Below, piece after piece: positions 8,745 to 15,426 of a stretch of DNA of 30,265 nt. Made by a program: the position numbers and the translations under genes. Location of the stretch: contig NZ_LSLK01000037.1 of NCBI RefSeq assembly GCF_002257705.1, forward strand, positions 1-30,265, given 5' to 3'. Position 1 is the stretch's first letter. Each line of letters starts with the position of its first letter. This DNA is from Sporomusa silvacetica DSM 10669. Its GTDB lineage: Bacteria; Bacillota; Negativicutes; Sporomusales; Sporomusaceae. Under the pieces are notes generated by a model that was not told where the DNA came from, did no database searches, and worked only from the letters and a program-made list of their open reading frames with translations.

Positions 8745-9122
8745 ATGCCGAAACAGACCGTACTGATTGTCGATGACGAACCGGGAAATATTAAAATACT
8801 GGTGGAACTATTGCGCGCGGAGTATAACATCCGCATTGCCAATCATGGCGGGAAGGCGCTCAGAATTGCCTTGGCGGAGGAACCGCCTGATTTGGTGTTG
8901 CTTGATGTTACGATGCCCGGTCTGGATGGTTATGAGGTGTGCCGAAGGATAAACGCGAATTCCCGCGATAAAATACCGGTGATATTTATCACCGGAAAAA
9001 TCAGTGAAGCGGATAAGGAGAAAGGATTTAAAGCCGGCGCTGTTGACTATGTGACCAAACCGTTCTGTGCGGAGGAGTTAAAGACCTGTGTACAGGCCCA
9101 CCTAAGAAGTATCGTATATTGA
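8745..9122 (+). CDS. Single-domain response regulator (REC only)
   Basis: This 125-residue CheY-like receiver has no output domain. Acidic pocket residues are in VLIVDDEP, the phospho-acceptor is D54 (LVLLDVTMP), and the KP lysine is in YVTKPF. It is strikingly similar to the receiver of the upstream SARP-like regulator (VDDEPG, ANHGGKALRIAL, LDGYEVCRRI), so the two are paralogues by local duplication. It lies 7 nt after the HPt gene and is the last gene of the operon. It probably serves as a phosphate sink, an intermediate (Spo0F-like) or a partner of another effector. Confidence 0.87.
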   Translation: MPKQTVLIVDDEPGNIKILVELLRAEYNIRIANHGGKALRIALAEEPPDLVLLDVTMPGLDGYEVCRRINANSRDKIPVIFITGKISEADKEKGFKAGAVDYVTKPFCAEELKTCVQAHLRSIVY

Positions 9123-9174
9123 CGGTTAATCATTGCGAGACTGATAAATTTATATTTTGGATTATTTGCCGCGG

Positions 9175-9215
9175 GAGCAATACTTGGACGCCAGCCAGGT
9201 ATTGCTCTTTTTATT
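9175..9215 (+). terminator. Rho-independent terminator of the phosphorelay operon
   Basis: A perfect 9-bp stem GAGCAATAC/GTATTGCTC (9175-9183 and 9199-9207) is followed by a T-rich tract. It lies 52 nt after the REC gene. Confidence 0.85.
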
Positions 9216-9386
9216 TATTTTTTTTGTTAAAATATGTCCAATTTTAGATATTTTCCAAAATAAGGGCGAATTGTCCAGAAAATGTCCAGAACGTGGTGGT
9301 ATATTGTTAGTAGTTGGATTAGGATTCGAAAAAGTGGCTATTTCCGGGAACCGACTTGCCAAACAGACCATGAGAGGAGCTATTGT

Positions 9387-9473
9387 GTGAAAAAATCAAG
9401 ACCGCATAAACGCTTGCGCAAAATCGCGCAAGCACTACTACTGTTGCAAATATCGATTGGATCGCATGTGTAG
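9387..9473 (+). CDS. Putative 28-residue basic/hydrophobic small protein
   Basis: GTG 9387 is preceded at 7 nt by AGGAG (9375-9379). The product is short, with a basic N-terminus (KKSRPHKRLRK) and a hydrophobic segment (ALLLLQISIG), like a small membrane peptide or a truncated signal-anchor. An 8-bp perfect hairpin (GCTTGCGC/GCGCAAGC, 9412-9433) lies within the frame. Upstream, TGTCCA occurs three times (9235, 9272, 9283). I do not recognise a family; it may be a leader ORF or a remnant. The ribosome site is the main support. Confidence 0.35.
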   Translation: MKKSRPHKRLRKIAQALLLLQISIGSHV

Positions 9474-9509
9474 GGTGAATAATCCTGCATTTGTGATCCT
9501 TTTTAATTT

Positions 9510-9580
9510 CCTCCTGTAAAATTCCCATTAATGGGCGATTACAGGAGGGCATAGAAAGCCTCCGTAGTAAAAAAGGGAGG
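9510..9580 (+). promoter_or_regulatory. Leader with mutually exclusive hairpins over the ribosome site
   Basis: CCTCCTGTAA (9510-9519) is perfectly complementary to TTACAGGAGG (9539-9548), with CCCATTAATGGG inside the loop. The GGAGG of that stem can instead pair with CCTCC at 9559-9563. That same CCTCC could also pair with GGGAGG (9575-9580), the ribosome site of the next gene. This is the shape of a translational switch. No ligand-binding riboswitch class is recognised. Confidence 0.4.
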
Positions 9581-9590
9581 GTAATTCATT

Positions 9591-9830
9591 ATGGTAACGG
9601 TGTATACACCAGGTAAAAAATTTGAATGTGCAGAGGTTAACCTCGTCCAGTTTAAACTGCTAATTGATGAAACTGGGCAAGAGTTTCTGCTGATGTACGA
9701 TTTAAATCGGCAATACCTGTATACCCTACAACGCGTGGAAGGAGAGCGTCCGGATTTCACCTATATTGATGAGGTAATCCAAATCGAAGAAGAACTGCAG
9801 CGTAGGAAAATCTTTCAAACTTGTCTATGA
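9591..9830 (+). CDS. Conserved-looking 79-residue hypothetical protein
   Basis: ATG 9591 has a strong GGGAGGG site 10 nt upstream. The protein is small, soluble and acidic, with alternating strands in the first half (MVTVYTPG, QFKLLIDETGQEFLLMYDL), an aromatic centre (RQYLYTLQRV) and a charged C-terminal helix (IDEVIQIEEELQRRK). There are no cysteine motifs, signal peptide or membrane segments. I do not recognise the family. It is monocistronic, preceded by the hairpin leader at 9510-9580 and followed by a weak ATAAC/GTTAT stem with T residues (9830-9850). Confidence 0.65.
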   Translation: MVTVYTPGKKFECAEVNLVQFKLLIDETGQEFLLMYDLNRQYLYTLQRVEGERPDFTYIDEVIQIEEELQRRKIFQTCL

Positions 9831-10290
9831 TAACCATGGGCGTTATTTTATTAAGTTAATTTATTCGCCGAATTTCATAGATTATTCCCTAACATCATCT
9901 TTATCTAAGTTGAGTCAGTTGATGGTTCTCTGCTGCATTTGGGTGAAAGTATGAGTAGCCAACTTACTTCTAGCCAACGATGCGTACCGTAAAAACCATA
10001 AGTTGCTGTTTCCTGGAGAAGTTAAATCAATAGTCGACTAATAATGTAATGCACTCAAGCCAATCAATGGCAGCAATTCTATAGAACCGGGAATATAATA
10101 TATTGTCATTACTCATGAAAGAATAGAAATTATGGAAAAGGGATTCGAGCAGACTACAGGTCGTCGGTCGAATTCGCCACGCGATATTGACTCTGAACTT
10201 CGGAAGGGGAGAGCACAATTAGGCAAAGTATCCTCTCGCTTGAAAGCCTCCTTACCGAAATAGGCGAGGATGATACCGCTGAATATCAAG

Positions 10291-10316
10291 GCTTCGTGAG
10301 TATTCACGAAGCTTTT
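10291..10316 (+). terminator. Rho-independent terminator
   Basis: A perfect 9-bp stem GCTTCGTGA/TCACGAAGC with a 4-nt loop (10291-10312) is followed by TTTT. No intact gene precedes it, so it marks the end of a lost transcription unit. Confidence 0.7.
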
Positions 10317-10385
10317 GTTATGCCTAAAAAACAGGTCAAATGTTGCTGTTTTGTTGCTACCCGGCTTTCTATAGTAGCAACACAG

Positions 10386-10436
10386 CTAAGATTACACCCC
10401 TTGGGTATCGCTCTACCAAACTGAGCCGCGCCCTAT
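10386..10436 (-). pseudogene. tRNA 5'-half remnant
   Basis: On the minus strand the sequence reads AGGGCGC, then GGCTCAGTTTGGTAGAGCG, which is a canonical tRNA D arm (GCTC/GAGC stem with the AGTTTGGTA loop) most like bacterial tRNA-Pro. The anticodon arm that follows (ATACCC..GGGTGT) is degenerate, and no T arm or CCA end follows. It is a scar, perhaps from integration or excision of an element at a tRNA gene. Confidence 0.45.
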
Positions 10437-10516
10437 GGATAATAAATTAAAAAAATAGAGAAGGTCATTTGTAGCTTTTGTCAAATTAGTAATTATGGCA
10501 GGAGGGATGTTTAATT

Positions 10517-10708
10517 ATGGAAATAACATTAGATAAAGAACAACTAAACAAATTAATTTATCTTGGAAATTTTAGAGATAATTCCAAGGAGAATATTTGC
10601 CATATTTGTTTAGAAAACAAACTTTTAACAAGAGAACATATTCCTCCTAAAAGTGCATTTGACGGGTTCCTCCTGATGGGCGGATTTCCATTTTCTAATA
10701 TTTTTTAA
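10517..10708 (+). pseudogene. HNH-type nuclease-like protein, N-terminal fragment
   Basis: ATG 10517 has GGAGGG upstream. The 63-residue product contains CHICLENKLLTREHIPPKSA, the zinc-binding and EHIPPKS signature seen at the start of HNH-endonuclease-like proteins. The frame then breaks down after FDGF into low-complexity sequence and stops. The catalytic remainder is missing. A terminator-like hairpin follows at 10783. Probably a relic of a restriction or defence-type gene. Confidence 0.5.
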
Positions 10709-10782
10709 GGTAATTCTAAAAAACGTGATATGAATTAAACATGGTGATGATAGCCTGCAACTGTTGCCGCCCCTTCAGTTTT

Positions 10783-10812
10783 AGCCGTCTACCTTCGGAT
10801 GCGTGGCTTTTC
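10783..10812 (+). terminator. Terminator, AGCCGTCTACC family
   Basis: AGCCGTCTACC-TTCG-GATGCGTGGCT forms an imperfect stem with a TTCG loop followed by TTTTC. A near-identical hairpin lies at 11887-11912. Confidence 0.55.
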
Positions 10813-10908
10813 TATTTATTTTTTATAGAATTAAAATATGAAGTAATTTTCAAAGACAGTGGTTGAATTAGGTATGCTAAAGTATTCTATAGTAAGGAAG
10901 TCTTTTAT

Positions 10909-11547
10909 ATGTATCTATGTAAGTATGGTTTGATAATGATTGTTATTCTCTCGTATTTTATCGGCAGTCACTTACCACTATCCTGGGGCTGGGAAAATAG
11001 TCCGTTAGAGTGGTCACAGGTCGTGATACTATCCGTAGGAGCATTGCTAACCGCAAAATGGCGGCAGGAGGCCAAGTCTGCCGGACAGTACCACCATGCT
11101 CGTTTTTTTACTTGGGCAATTCCTCTCTGGCTGTTAATGATAGGCAGGGAGATGAGCTGGGGCAGAGTATTTTATCCTGTGGGCATCGATCCTATTACTG
11201 GCCCTTCTTTCATACCTGTATCTCAACTTCCCTATAGCTCAATCGTTTACCCGGTGATTGCAGTTGTTATTCTTTCATGGCTATTTGCGGTTACTAAGTA
11301 TAAACTGTTAGCGGTTCCTTATAAACTCTACCAGCAAGGTCGCTTTCCAACTGGTGAATTCTTGCTAGTCATTGTCTCTTTCATAGTTGCTCATATTGCC
11401 GAAAAACAATTGCATTTCGAAATCATGGAAGAAATAGTAGAAGACGTTGCTTATCTTTCCCTTATCATCACGGCCTATCGCATAAAAGTTGCCCTGAAGC
11501 AACCCACGAAAAGAATAAAGGATGAAAAAAGTTTTCCCGTCAATTGA
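10909..11547 (+). CDS. Multi-spanning membrane protein of unknown function
   Basis: ATG 10909 is preceded by AAGGAAG. The 212-residue protein has about five predicted membrane segments: residues 6-22, 34-50, 66-80, 113-130 and 149-165, with a further weakly hydrophobic stretch near the C-terminus. Between segments 3 and 4 lies a conserved-looking loop, REMSWGRVFYPVGIDP. An acidic plus SWGR motif at a membrane edge is seen in several uncharacterised bacterial membrane families. The tail is basic (KQPTKRIKDEK), presumably cytoplasmic. It is a single-gene unit bounded by terminators at 10783 and 11595. I cannot assign a transport or enzymatic role. Confidence 0.75.
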   Translation: MYLCKYGLIMIVILSYFIGSHLPLSWGWENSPLEWSQVVILSVGALLTAKWRQEAKSAGQYHHARFFTWAIPLWLLMIGREMSWGRVFYPVGIDPITGPSFIPVSQLPYSSIVYPVIAVVILSWLFAVTKYKLLAVPYKLYQQGRFPTGEFLLVIVSFIVAHIAEKQLHFEIMEEIVEDVAYLSLIITAYRIKVALKQPTKRIKDEKSFPVN

Positions 11548-11594
11548 TTTGGACATTGAAACGTGTCTTGGTGATATTTAGTCCCATAGATTAG

Positions 11595-11632
11595 CCCACT
11601 CTCAGCCGTAATGGTTGGAGGTGGGTTTTATT
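11595..11632 (+). terminator. Terminator, AGCCCACTCTCAGCC family
   Basis: CCCACTCTCAGCC pairs imperfectly with GGTTGGAGGTGGG around a GTAAT loop, followed by TTTTATTT. The same stem recurs at 12044. Confidence 0.75.
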
Positions 11633-11705
11633 TACTCAGTCACAAAGCCAGCCGATAGAACATAAATTGTAGTATACCTTATGAAGGAGTAAAGGAGGTT
11701 TATTT

Positions 11706-11819
11706 ATGGGTATTGGTTTTGGTGGCTGTGGAGGTCGTGGTGGTGGCAGTTTTATAATTATCATTATAATAATTTTACTATTTTTTTGCTTCAATGATGA
11801 CTGCAGCACGGTTTGCTAA
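11706..11819 (+). CDS. YjcZ-like Gly-rich small membrane protein
   Basis: This 37-residue product starts at ATG 11706 with AAGGAGG ten nucleotides upstream. It begins with a Gly/Cys-rich head (MGIGFGGCGGRGGG). A single Ile/Leu/Phe membrane segment (FIIIIIIILLFFCF) follows, and the tail is NDDCSTVC. The layout matches the YjcZ/sporulation-associated miniproteins of Firmicutes (Gly-rich head plus one hydrophobic helix). The extra cysteines at both ends are noteworthy. It is monocistronic, with a terminator at 11887. Confidence 0.75.
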   Translation: MGIGFGGCGGRGGGSFIIIIIIILLFFCFNDDCSTVC

Positions 11820-11886
11820 CATAGTTTGCTCGTAGTAAAACTCACAACTAATTTAAAGTGCGGCCCGCTTATATTTGTTGTGTTGT

Positions 11887-11918
11887 AGCCGTCTACCTTC
11901 GGGTGGGCGGCTTATTTA
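11887..11918 (+). terminator. Terminator of the YjcZ-like gene
   Basis: The stem AGCCGTCTACC/GGTGGGCGGCT has a TTCG-type loop and is followed by TATTT. It is a second copy of the hairpin at 10783. Confidence 0.7.
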
Positions 11919-11986
11919 TGTTGTTGTTTTATACGATAATATGTTTAAAAAGCAATCCGCAGTTTTTTGCACTCCTTTCTCATTGT

Positions 11987-12024
11987 AAAAGTACTCAGTA
12001 ATTTGCATATTGCTGGGTACTTTT
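11987..12024 (+). terminator. Bidirectional-looking hairpin terminator
   Basis: AAAAGTACTCAG (11987-11998) pairs with CTGGGTACTTTT (12013-12024), giving a T-run on both strands. No gene lies immediately upstream. Confidence 0.6.
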
Positions 12025-12043
12025 ATGTTTTGCCTCATAATTC

Positions 12044-12090
12044 AGCCCACTCTCAGCCTGACGGTTGGGGGTGGGTGGGCTTTTTGTTTT
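12044..12090 (+). terminator. Terminator, second AGCCCACTCTCAGCC copy
   Basis: AGCCCACTCTCAGCC pairs with GGTTGGGGGTGGGTGGGCT and is followed by TTTTTGTTTT. The intergenic space 11820-12143 holds only this and the two preceding hairpins. Confidence 0.75.
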
Positions 12091-12143
12091 CTAAGGTGGT
12101 ATACGTTTTAACTTGTCAGAAAATATAAACTTTTATTTTGATG

Positions 12144-12171
12144 TTCCGTTATTTGTAAAATTTGTTATAAT
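12144..12171 (+). promoter_or_regulatory. Sigma-70-type promoter with extended -10
   Basis: TGTTATAAT (12163-12171) is an extended -10. A weak -35 (TTCCGT, 12144-12149) sits 16 nt upstream. It lies about 40 nt before the Spo0E-like start. Confidence 0.55.
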
Positions 12172-12212
12172 ATATACATTGTCGTTTAAAAGCGGAAGGG
12201 ATTGAGGTAAAA

Positions 12213-12380
12213 GTGGTAGCAATTTTAGCAAGCATTGAGCATTTACGTCAAGAAATGCATGAACTTGTGGAGGTTTACGGAATAGGTAGCCCTCAGGCTT
12301 TGATTGCAAGCCAACAGTTAGATGCTAAATTAAACGCATACTATACACTACAAAGAAATGTTGAAAAAATTGCATCATGA
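12213..12380 (+). CDS. Spo0E-like aspartyl-phosphate phosphatase
   Basis: The gene starts at GTG 12213 with a GAGGT site 4 nt upstream and gives a 55-residue, all-helical protein. The signature of the Spo0E family is clear: IASQQLDAKLNAYY (consensus SQELDxxIxxY), preceded by an IEHLRQEMHELVEVYG helix. Spo0E proteins dephosphorylate the response regulator Spo0A and so restrain entry into sporulation. The gene has its own promoter and terminator and so is probably monocistronic. The target in this organism is inferred from the family. Confidence 0.85.
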   Translation: MVAILASIEHLRQEMHELVEVYGIGSPQALIASQQLDAKLNAYYTLQRNVEKIAS

Positions 12381-12397
12381 CTAATGGTATCTGATTA

Positions 12398-12432
12398 CCG
12401 CTCTGTCCTTTGGGAAGGGGTGGCTTTTTTTT
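12398..12432 (+). terminator. Terminator of the Spo0E-like gene
   Basis: CCGCTCTGTCC (12398-12408) pairs with GGAAGGGGTGG (12413-12423), mostly through G-C and G-T pairs, followed by eight T residues from 12425. Confidence 0.7.
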
Positions 12433-12566
12433 CAATTTCAAATGGCTTATTGCAAAAGGCAATCCCACGAGCTGCAACCGCAGCTTCCGGCTTCTTTGTA
12501 TCTTTAGGCAGCGCATCCACAAAGTTTCTTCGAAGATGTGCCCAGCAAAAGCCATGCTATTGCTAT
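12428..12566 (-). pseudogene. IS66-family transposase remnant
   Basis: On the minus strand one frame reads GFCWAHLRRNFVDALPKDT, followed by KKPEAAVAARGIAFCNKPFE. This is the CWAH-RRKF...ALPKD segment of IS66-type transposases (TnpC). Only about 45 codons remain, with no start, stop or terminal repeats. It abuts the T-tract of the Spo0E terminator on one side and unrelated DNA on the other. Confidence 0.75.
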
Positions 12567-12888
12567 CACGAATCAACGCCTATCAATTGTCCTATACGCA
12601 ACAAGAACTTATTACGTTGAGTCTGTCACTCGCAGATGGCTCAACTACTGAAAACGATATATTGGATTGGATAAAGACCATAAACAATAGACGGCCACAT
12701 GGCTGTCTATTTTACACCCATCATGAGCATACATGGGGGCTCGGGCTACCAATTGGGTGGCCTCTCTACTCGGCGACGCTAAATAAAATAATTATTTAGC
12801 TCCTACTCAATTGGCAAAAAGATTAATCACCATTGAGTATTGGCGGCGTATACTATATACCACGAAGCCTCTGTGGGGGTGATAATTG
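12567..12888. other. Short intergenic space before spoVK
   Basis: One open frame (12554-12799) crosses it but has no ribosome site and runs through the terminator at 12686, so I do not call it a gene. The segment RINAYQLSYTQQELITLS within it looks protein-like and may be the tail of a lost gene ending near the terminator. Nothing else is recognised. Confidence 0.4.
12686..12713 (+). terminator. Rho-independent terminator
   Basis: A 12-bp stem AATAGACGGCCA/TGGCTGTCTATT with a 2-nt loop (one G-T pair) is followed by TTT. It probably belonged to the lost gene now replaced by the IS66 scar. Confidence 0.7.
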
Positions 12889-13566
12889 ATGACTTGCCAG
12901 TGGCCTGAAGATATCGTAACTGCTGTTGAATCCGGGCAAATATCTCCTATCGAAGCGTTTAAGAAGCTGCGTGAATTAGATAGTACTACTTATGCCAGCG
13001 ATGCGAATGATATTAAGTTTACTTTAGAACAGCGTATCGAAAATATATTGCGTGAACTAGACAGCCTGATTGGCCTTAATGAAGTTAAAAAGTTAGTGCG
13101 GGAAATATATGCCTTTATCGAAATTCAAAAGCGTCGCGAAAGAGAACATTTAAATACTGAACCGATGGTGTTGCACATGGTTTTTAAAGGCAATCCTGGT
13201 ACTGGAAAAACCACAGTAGCCAGAATTATGGGCAAAGTATTCCGGGAGATGGGAGTACTGTCAAGGGGACATCTAATCGAAGTTGAGCGGGCCGATTTAG
13301 TAGGTGAGTATATAGGTCACACAGCCCAAAAGATGCGTGAACAACTAAAAAAAGCATATGGAGGAATATTGTTCATTGATGAAGCTTATTCATTGGCCAG
13401 AGGTGGTGAAAAAGATTTCGGTAAAGAGGCTATTGATTGTATGGTGAAACTCAGGAAGCAAATCATCATAAAGATGAGAGCAGAGAACCCAGGCAACGCC
13501 TGGGTTCTCTTTAGTTATGGTTCAGCAGGTTATGCAACGCATGTTCCTTTTAAGGACTTTTTTTGA
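12889..13566 (+). pseudogene. spoVK: SpoVK/CbbX-type AAA+ ATPase, C-terminally truncated
   Basis: ATG 12889 is used because GGGGGTGAT sits upstream. The protein has an N-terminal linker, the LDSLIGLNEVKKLVREI lead-in, Walker A GNPGTGKTT, the ERADLVGEYIG pore-loop region and Walker B ILFIDEAYSLA, as in stage V sporulation protein K and CbxX/CfqX. Similarity stops after GKEAIDCMV. The next 45 codons run through a perfect terminator (13483) and are not AAA+ sequence. The sensor-1 and sensor-2/lid parts (about 90-100 residues) are missing. An intact homologue would be about 310 residues. Probably non-functional, left by a deletion. Confidence 0.8.
13483..13512 (+). terminator. Perfect terminator inside the broken spoVK frame
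   Basis: GAGAACCCAGGC (13483-13494) and GCCTGGGTTCTC (13498-13509) pair perfectly around a 3-nt loop, with TTT following. Its location inside the open frame marks the deletion junction that truncated spoVK. Confidence 0.85.
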
Positions 13567-13678
13567 TGGTTCAAATTTCCAGGATAATGAGAACATACAA
13601 TGGCAGGGAAAAAGGGAGGTGGTTAACGAATAATATATATTATGTAAAATGAATTTTTCCATATTGTAGGAGGAAACA

Positions 13679-14719
13679 ATGCTTGAATTTTTCACTGAAA
13701 TACTCACTGAAATAGGAAACAGAATTGTAAACGGCGGCTTCAAAACACATTTGATAGTTTACTTCATTAGTTTAGCGTTAGGCATCATCATACTCCGGTT
13801 GGTATTTTCTAAACTGCTCAAAATAATCGCAAGAAAAACAAAAATCTCTTATCCTCTGCTGCAGCAAATATTTAGGGGAATACCTACGTTGTTGGGAATT
13901 CTCATTGGCCTCTACGCTGCTACGGAAATCCTGACAATTCCGCCGCAGCCGCTACTATTTCTCCAAAGGTTGTTCCACTCTATTGTCATTTTGTCTCTGA
14001 CCCTCATGGTCGCGCATCTGGGCTCCGGCTATCTTAAGCATAAGCTCGGGAAAACATCCGAAAACTTTGCTTCCACTTCGATCTTAGCCACAACAATCGA
14101 CCTGACCGTTTACGCTATCGGCATATTGGTTTTGCTTGAATCTTTAGGAGTTTCGATCTCTCCGTTGATCACCGCTTTGGGCGTTGGCGGCTTGGCTACA
14201 GCTTTGGCGCTGCAGGACACTTTGGTGAATTTATTTTCCGGCATCAACATTCTGGTGTCAAAACAAATCAAGATGGGTGATTTCGTTAAACTGTCGACCG
14301 GCGAAGAGGGCCATGTAGTGGACATGAACTGGCGCAATACTACAATAAAAACTCCTACTGAGAACATGGCGGTCGTACCCAACCAAAAAATTGCTTCATC
14401 TATAATCACCAATTATGCCCAGCCGTTTGCTGAATGTTCTATCTCTATCCCCATAGGGGTCAGTTATGAAAGTGATTTGGATCATGTGGAAAAAGTAACT
14501 GCCACGGTTGCAAAAGAAATTCTCCAAGAAACCGAGGGAGGCGTCAAAACTTTTGAGCCGTTTATCCGGTACAGCAGTTTCGCCGAGTCCAGTATTAACT
14601 TCAATGTTATCCTGCGGGTAAAGAACGTAACGGACCAGCACCTCATCCGACACGAATTCATCAAGAGAATTTATGCGCGTTACCAACAGGAAGGAATAAT
14701 AATTCAGTTCCAGAAATGA
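13679..14719 (+). CDS. Mechanosensitive channel, MscS family
   Basis: ATG 13679 follows TAGGAGGAAACA. The 346-residue inner-membrane protein has four or five membrane segments: about 24-42, 61-84, 99-119, 141-160 and the pore-lining helix at about 163-187. The pore helix and start of the beta domain read ALGVGGLATALALQDTLVN then LFSGINILV. The MscS beta domain follows (GDFVKL, EEGHVVDMNWRNTTI, VPNQKIASSIITNY), then an alpha/beta C-terminal domain. The family opens under membrane tension to release solutes in hypo-osmotic shock. The gene is complete and single. It is longer than E. coli MscS (286 residues) because of the extra N-terminal segments. Confidence 0.93.
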   Translation: MLEFFTEILTEIGNRIVNGGFKTHLIVYFISLALGIIILRLVFSKLLKIIARKTKISYPLLQQIFRGIPTLLGILIGLYAATEILTIPPQPLLFLQRLFHSIVILSLTLMVAHLGSGYLKHKLGKTSENFASTSILATTIDLTVYAIGILVLLESLGVSISPLITALGVGGLATALALQDTLVNLFSGINILVSKQIKMGDFVKLSTGEEGHVVDMNWRNTTIKTPTENMAVVPNQKIASSIITNYAQPFAECSISIPIGVSYESDLDHVEKVTATVAKEILQETEGGVKTFEPFIRYSSFAESSINFNVILRVKNVTDQHLIRHEFIKRIYARYQQEGIIIQFQK

Positions 14720-15122
14720 ACGGTCAATTTGGAGCAGGTAATGCCGTTGGAGGAATCATACCAACGGTAAGTTGATTGATCTCAATATCATTTGAAGCTA
14801 TTTACCCAGGCAGCATCTTGTTATTACCCTGATGTGTTCAGAAATATTGAAAAAAGCTAAAGACAAGACGATTAAATGAAATCTATAAATGGGTAAATCA
14901 AATATAATATCTAATAAGGGGATGGGGTTGTCGACAAACAAATTGGTGTATGACTAAAGGCCGAGATCATGTAAGAAAGCCAAAGGTGTCAGTAACCCCG
15001 TCCCCTAGACATTCCGTAACCCCGTCCCCTAGACATTCCTGTAAGAAAGCCAAAGGTGTCAGTAACCCCGTCCCCTAGACATTCCCTACCCCTAGACATT
15101 CCCTAGACATTACGAATTCATG
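14720..15122. other. Intergenic space after mscS
   Basis: A hairpin CCGTTGG/CCAACGG (14744-14767) follows the mscS stop but lacks a T-tract. TTGTCGACAA at 14938 resembles a Spo0A box. The tandem repeat at 14970-15115 fills the rest. No gene is seen. Confidence 0.5.
14970..15115 (+). repeat. Tandem repeat with AACCCCGTCCCC-TAGACATT core
   Basis: A 46-bp unit (TGTAAGAAAGCCAAAGG through the core to ACATTCC) occurs at 14970-15015 and identically at 15040-15085. Between the copies lies a third partial unit containing only the GTAACCCCGTCCCC-TAGACATTCC half (15016-15039), and two shorter TAGACATT pieces follow to 15111. A diverged copy of the core is at 2808. It resembles expanding intergenic repeats of the REP type; no transposase is nearby. 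Confidence 0.8.
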
Positions 15123-15151
15123 TAGACAAAATTGTCAGAATAATGTATAAT
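15123..15151 (+). promoter_or_regulatory. Sigma-70-type promoter
   Basis: TAGACA (15123-15128) and TATAAT (15146-15151) are separated by exactly 17 nt. Transcription would start near 15158, just before the hairpin at 15163. Confidence 0.7.
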
Positions 15152-15162
15152 GAAATTAATAA

Positions 15163-15204
15163 ATGCGAGGTTGCATAAATGCACCTCGCATATTTTATTT
15201 TTTA
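15163..15204 (+). terminator. Leader hairpin with T-tract (attenuator-like)
   Basis: ATGCGAGGTTGCA (15163-15175) pairs with TGCACCTCGCAT (15180-15191), followed by ATTTTATTTTTT. It starts about 5 nt after the predicted transcription start and ends just before the ribosome site of the small gene. It is either a terminator for a very short RNA, an attenuator, or a 5' stabilising stem. Confidence 0.6.
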
Positions 15205-15218
15205 GGAAGGTGCTTAGC

Positions 15219-15350
15219 GTGGAAGACGCCAATAAAATTGACTTTAGTATGAGCGATGAAGAATTTCAAAAACTGCTGGATGAACTAGCTAGCATTATAA
15301 TGGAAATTGACGAAGTAGACAGTACGATAAATTGCCCAATGTGTGCTTGA
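15219..15350 (+). CDS. 43-residue acidic peptide ending in CPMCA
   Basis: GTG 15219 has AGGAAGG 8 nt upstream; a longer in-frame start at 15150 would run through the leader hairpin. The peptide is acidic and helical (SDEEFQKLLDELASII) with a short C-terminal tail TINCPMCA carrying a CxxC pair. It has its own promoter and leader hairpin. No modification, export or immunity genes lie next to it. It could be a small redox or metal-binding peptide, a regulator or a peptide precursor; I do not recognise the family. Confidence 0.55.
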   Translation: MEDANKIDFSMSDEEFQKLLDELASIIMEIDEVDSTINCPMCA

Positions 15351-15426
15351 GGATAAACTTTATATAATCTTACGACGGAGGATATGCTAGATAGGCGAGG
15401 AGATTACTGAAGGGGATTTGATAATT

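Larger units (their letters stand above)
9831..10516. other. Gene-poor stretch with decayed fragments
   Basis: No intact gene is seen. A 43-codon open frame (10132-10263, MEKGFEQTTGRRS onward) lacks a ribosome site and a family, and is probably decayed sequence. The stretch also carries a terminator-like hairpin (10291), a 9-bp inverted repeat TGTTGCTAC/GTAGCAACA (10352-10382) and a tRNA-like scar (10386-10436), all entered or named here. The rest is AT-rich with nothing I recognise. Confidence 0.5.

Noticed and set aside
12554..12799. Open frame between the IS66 scar and spoVK
   Set aside because: No ribosome site, and it runs through a strong terminator at 12686; at best the tail of a lost gene.
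14970..15115. Repeats considered as a CRISPR array
   Set aside because: Units are adjacent or partial and there are no regular unique spacers; no cas genes are present.
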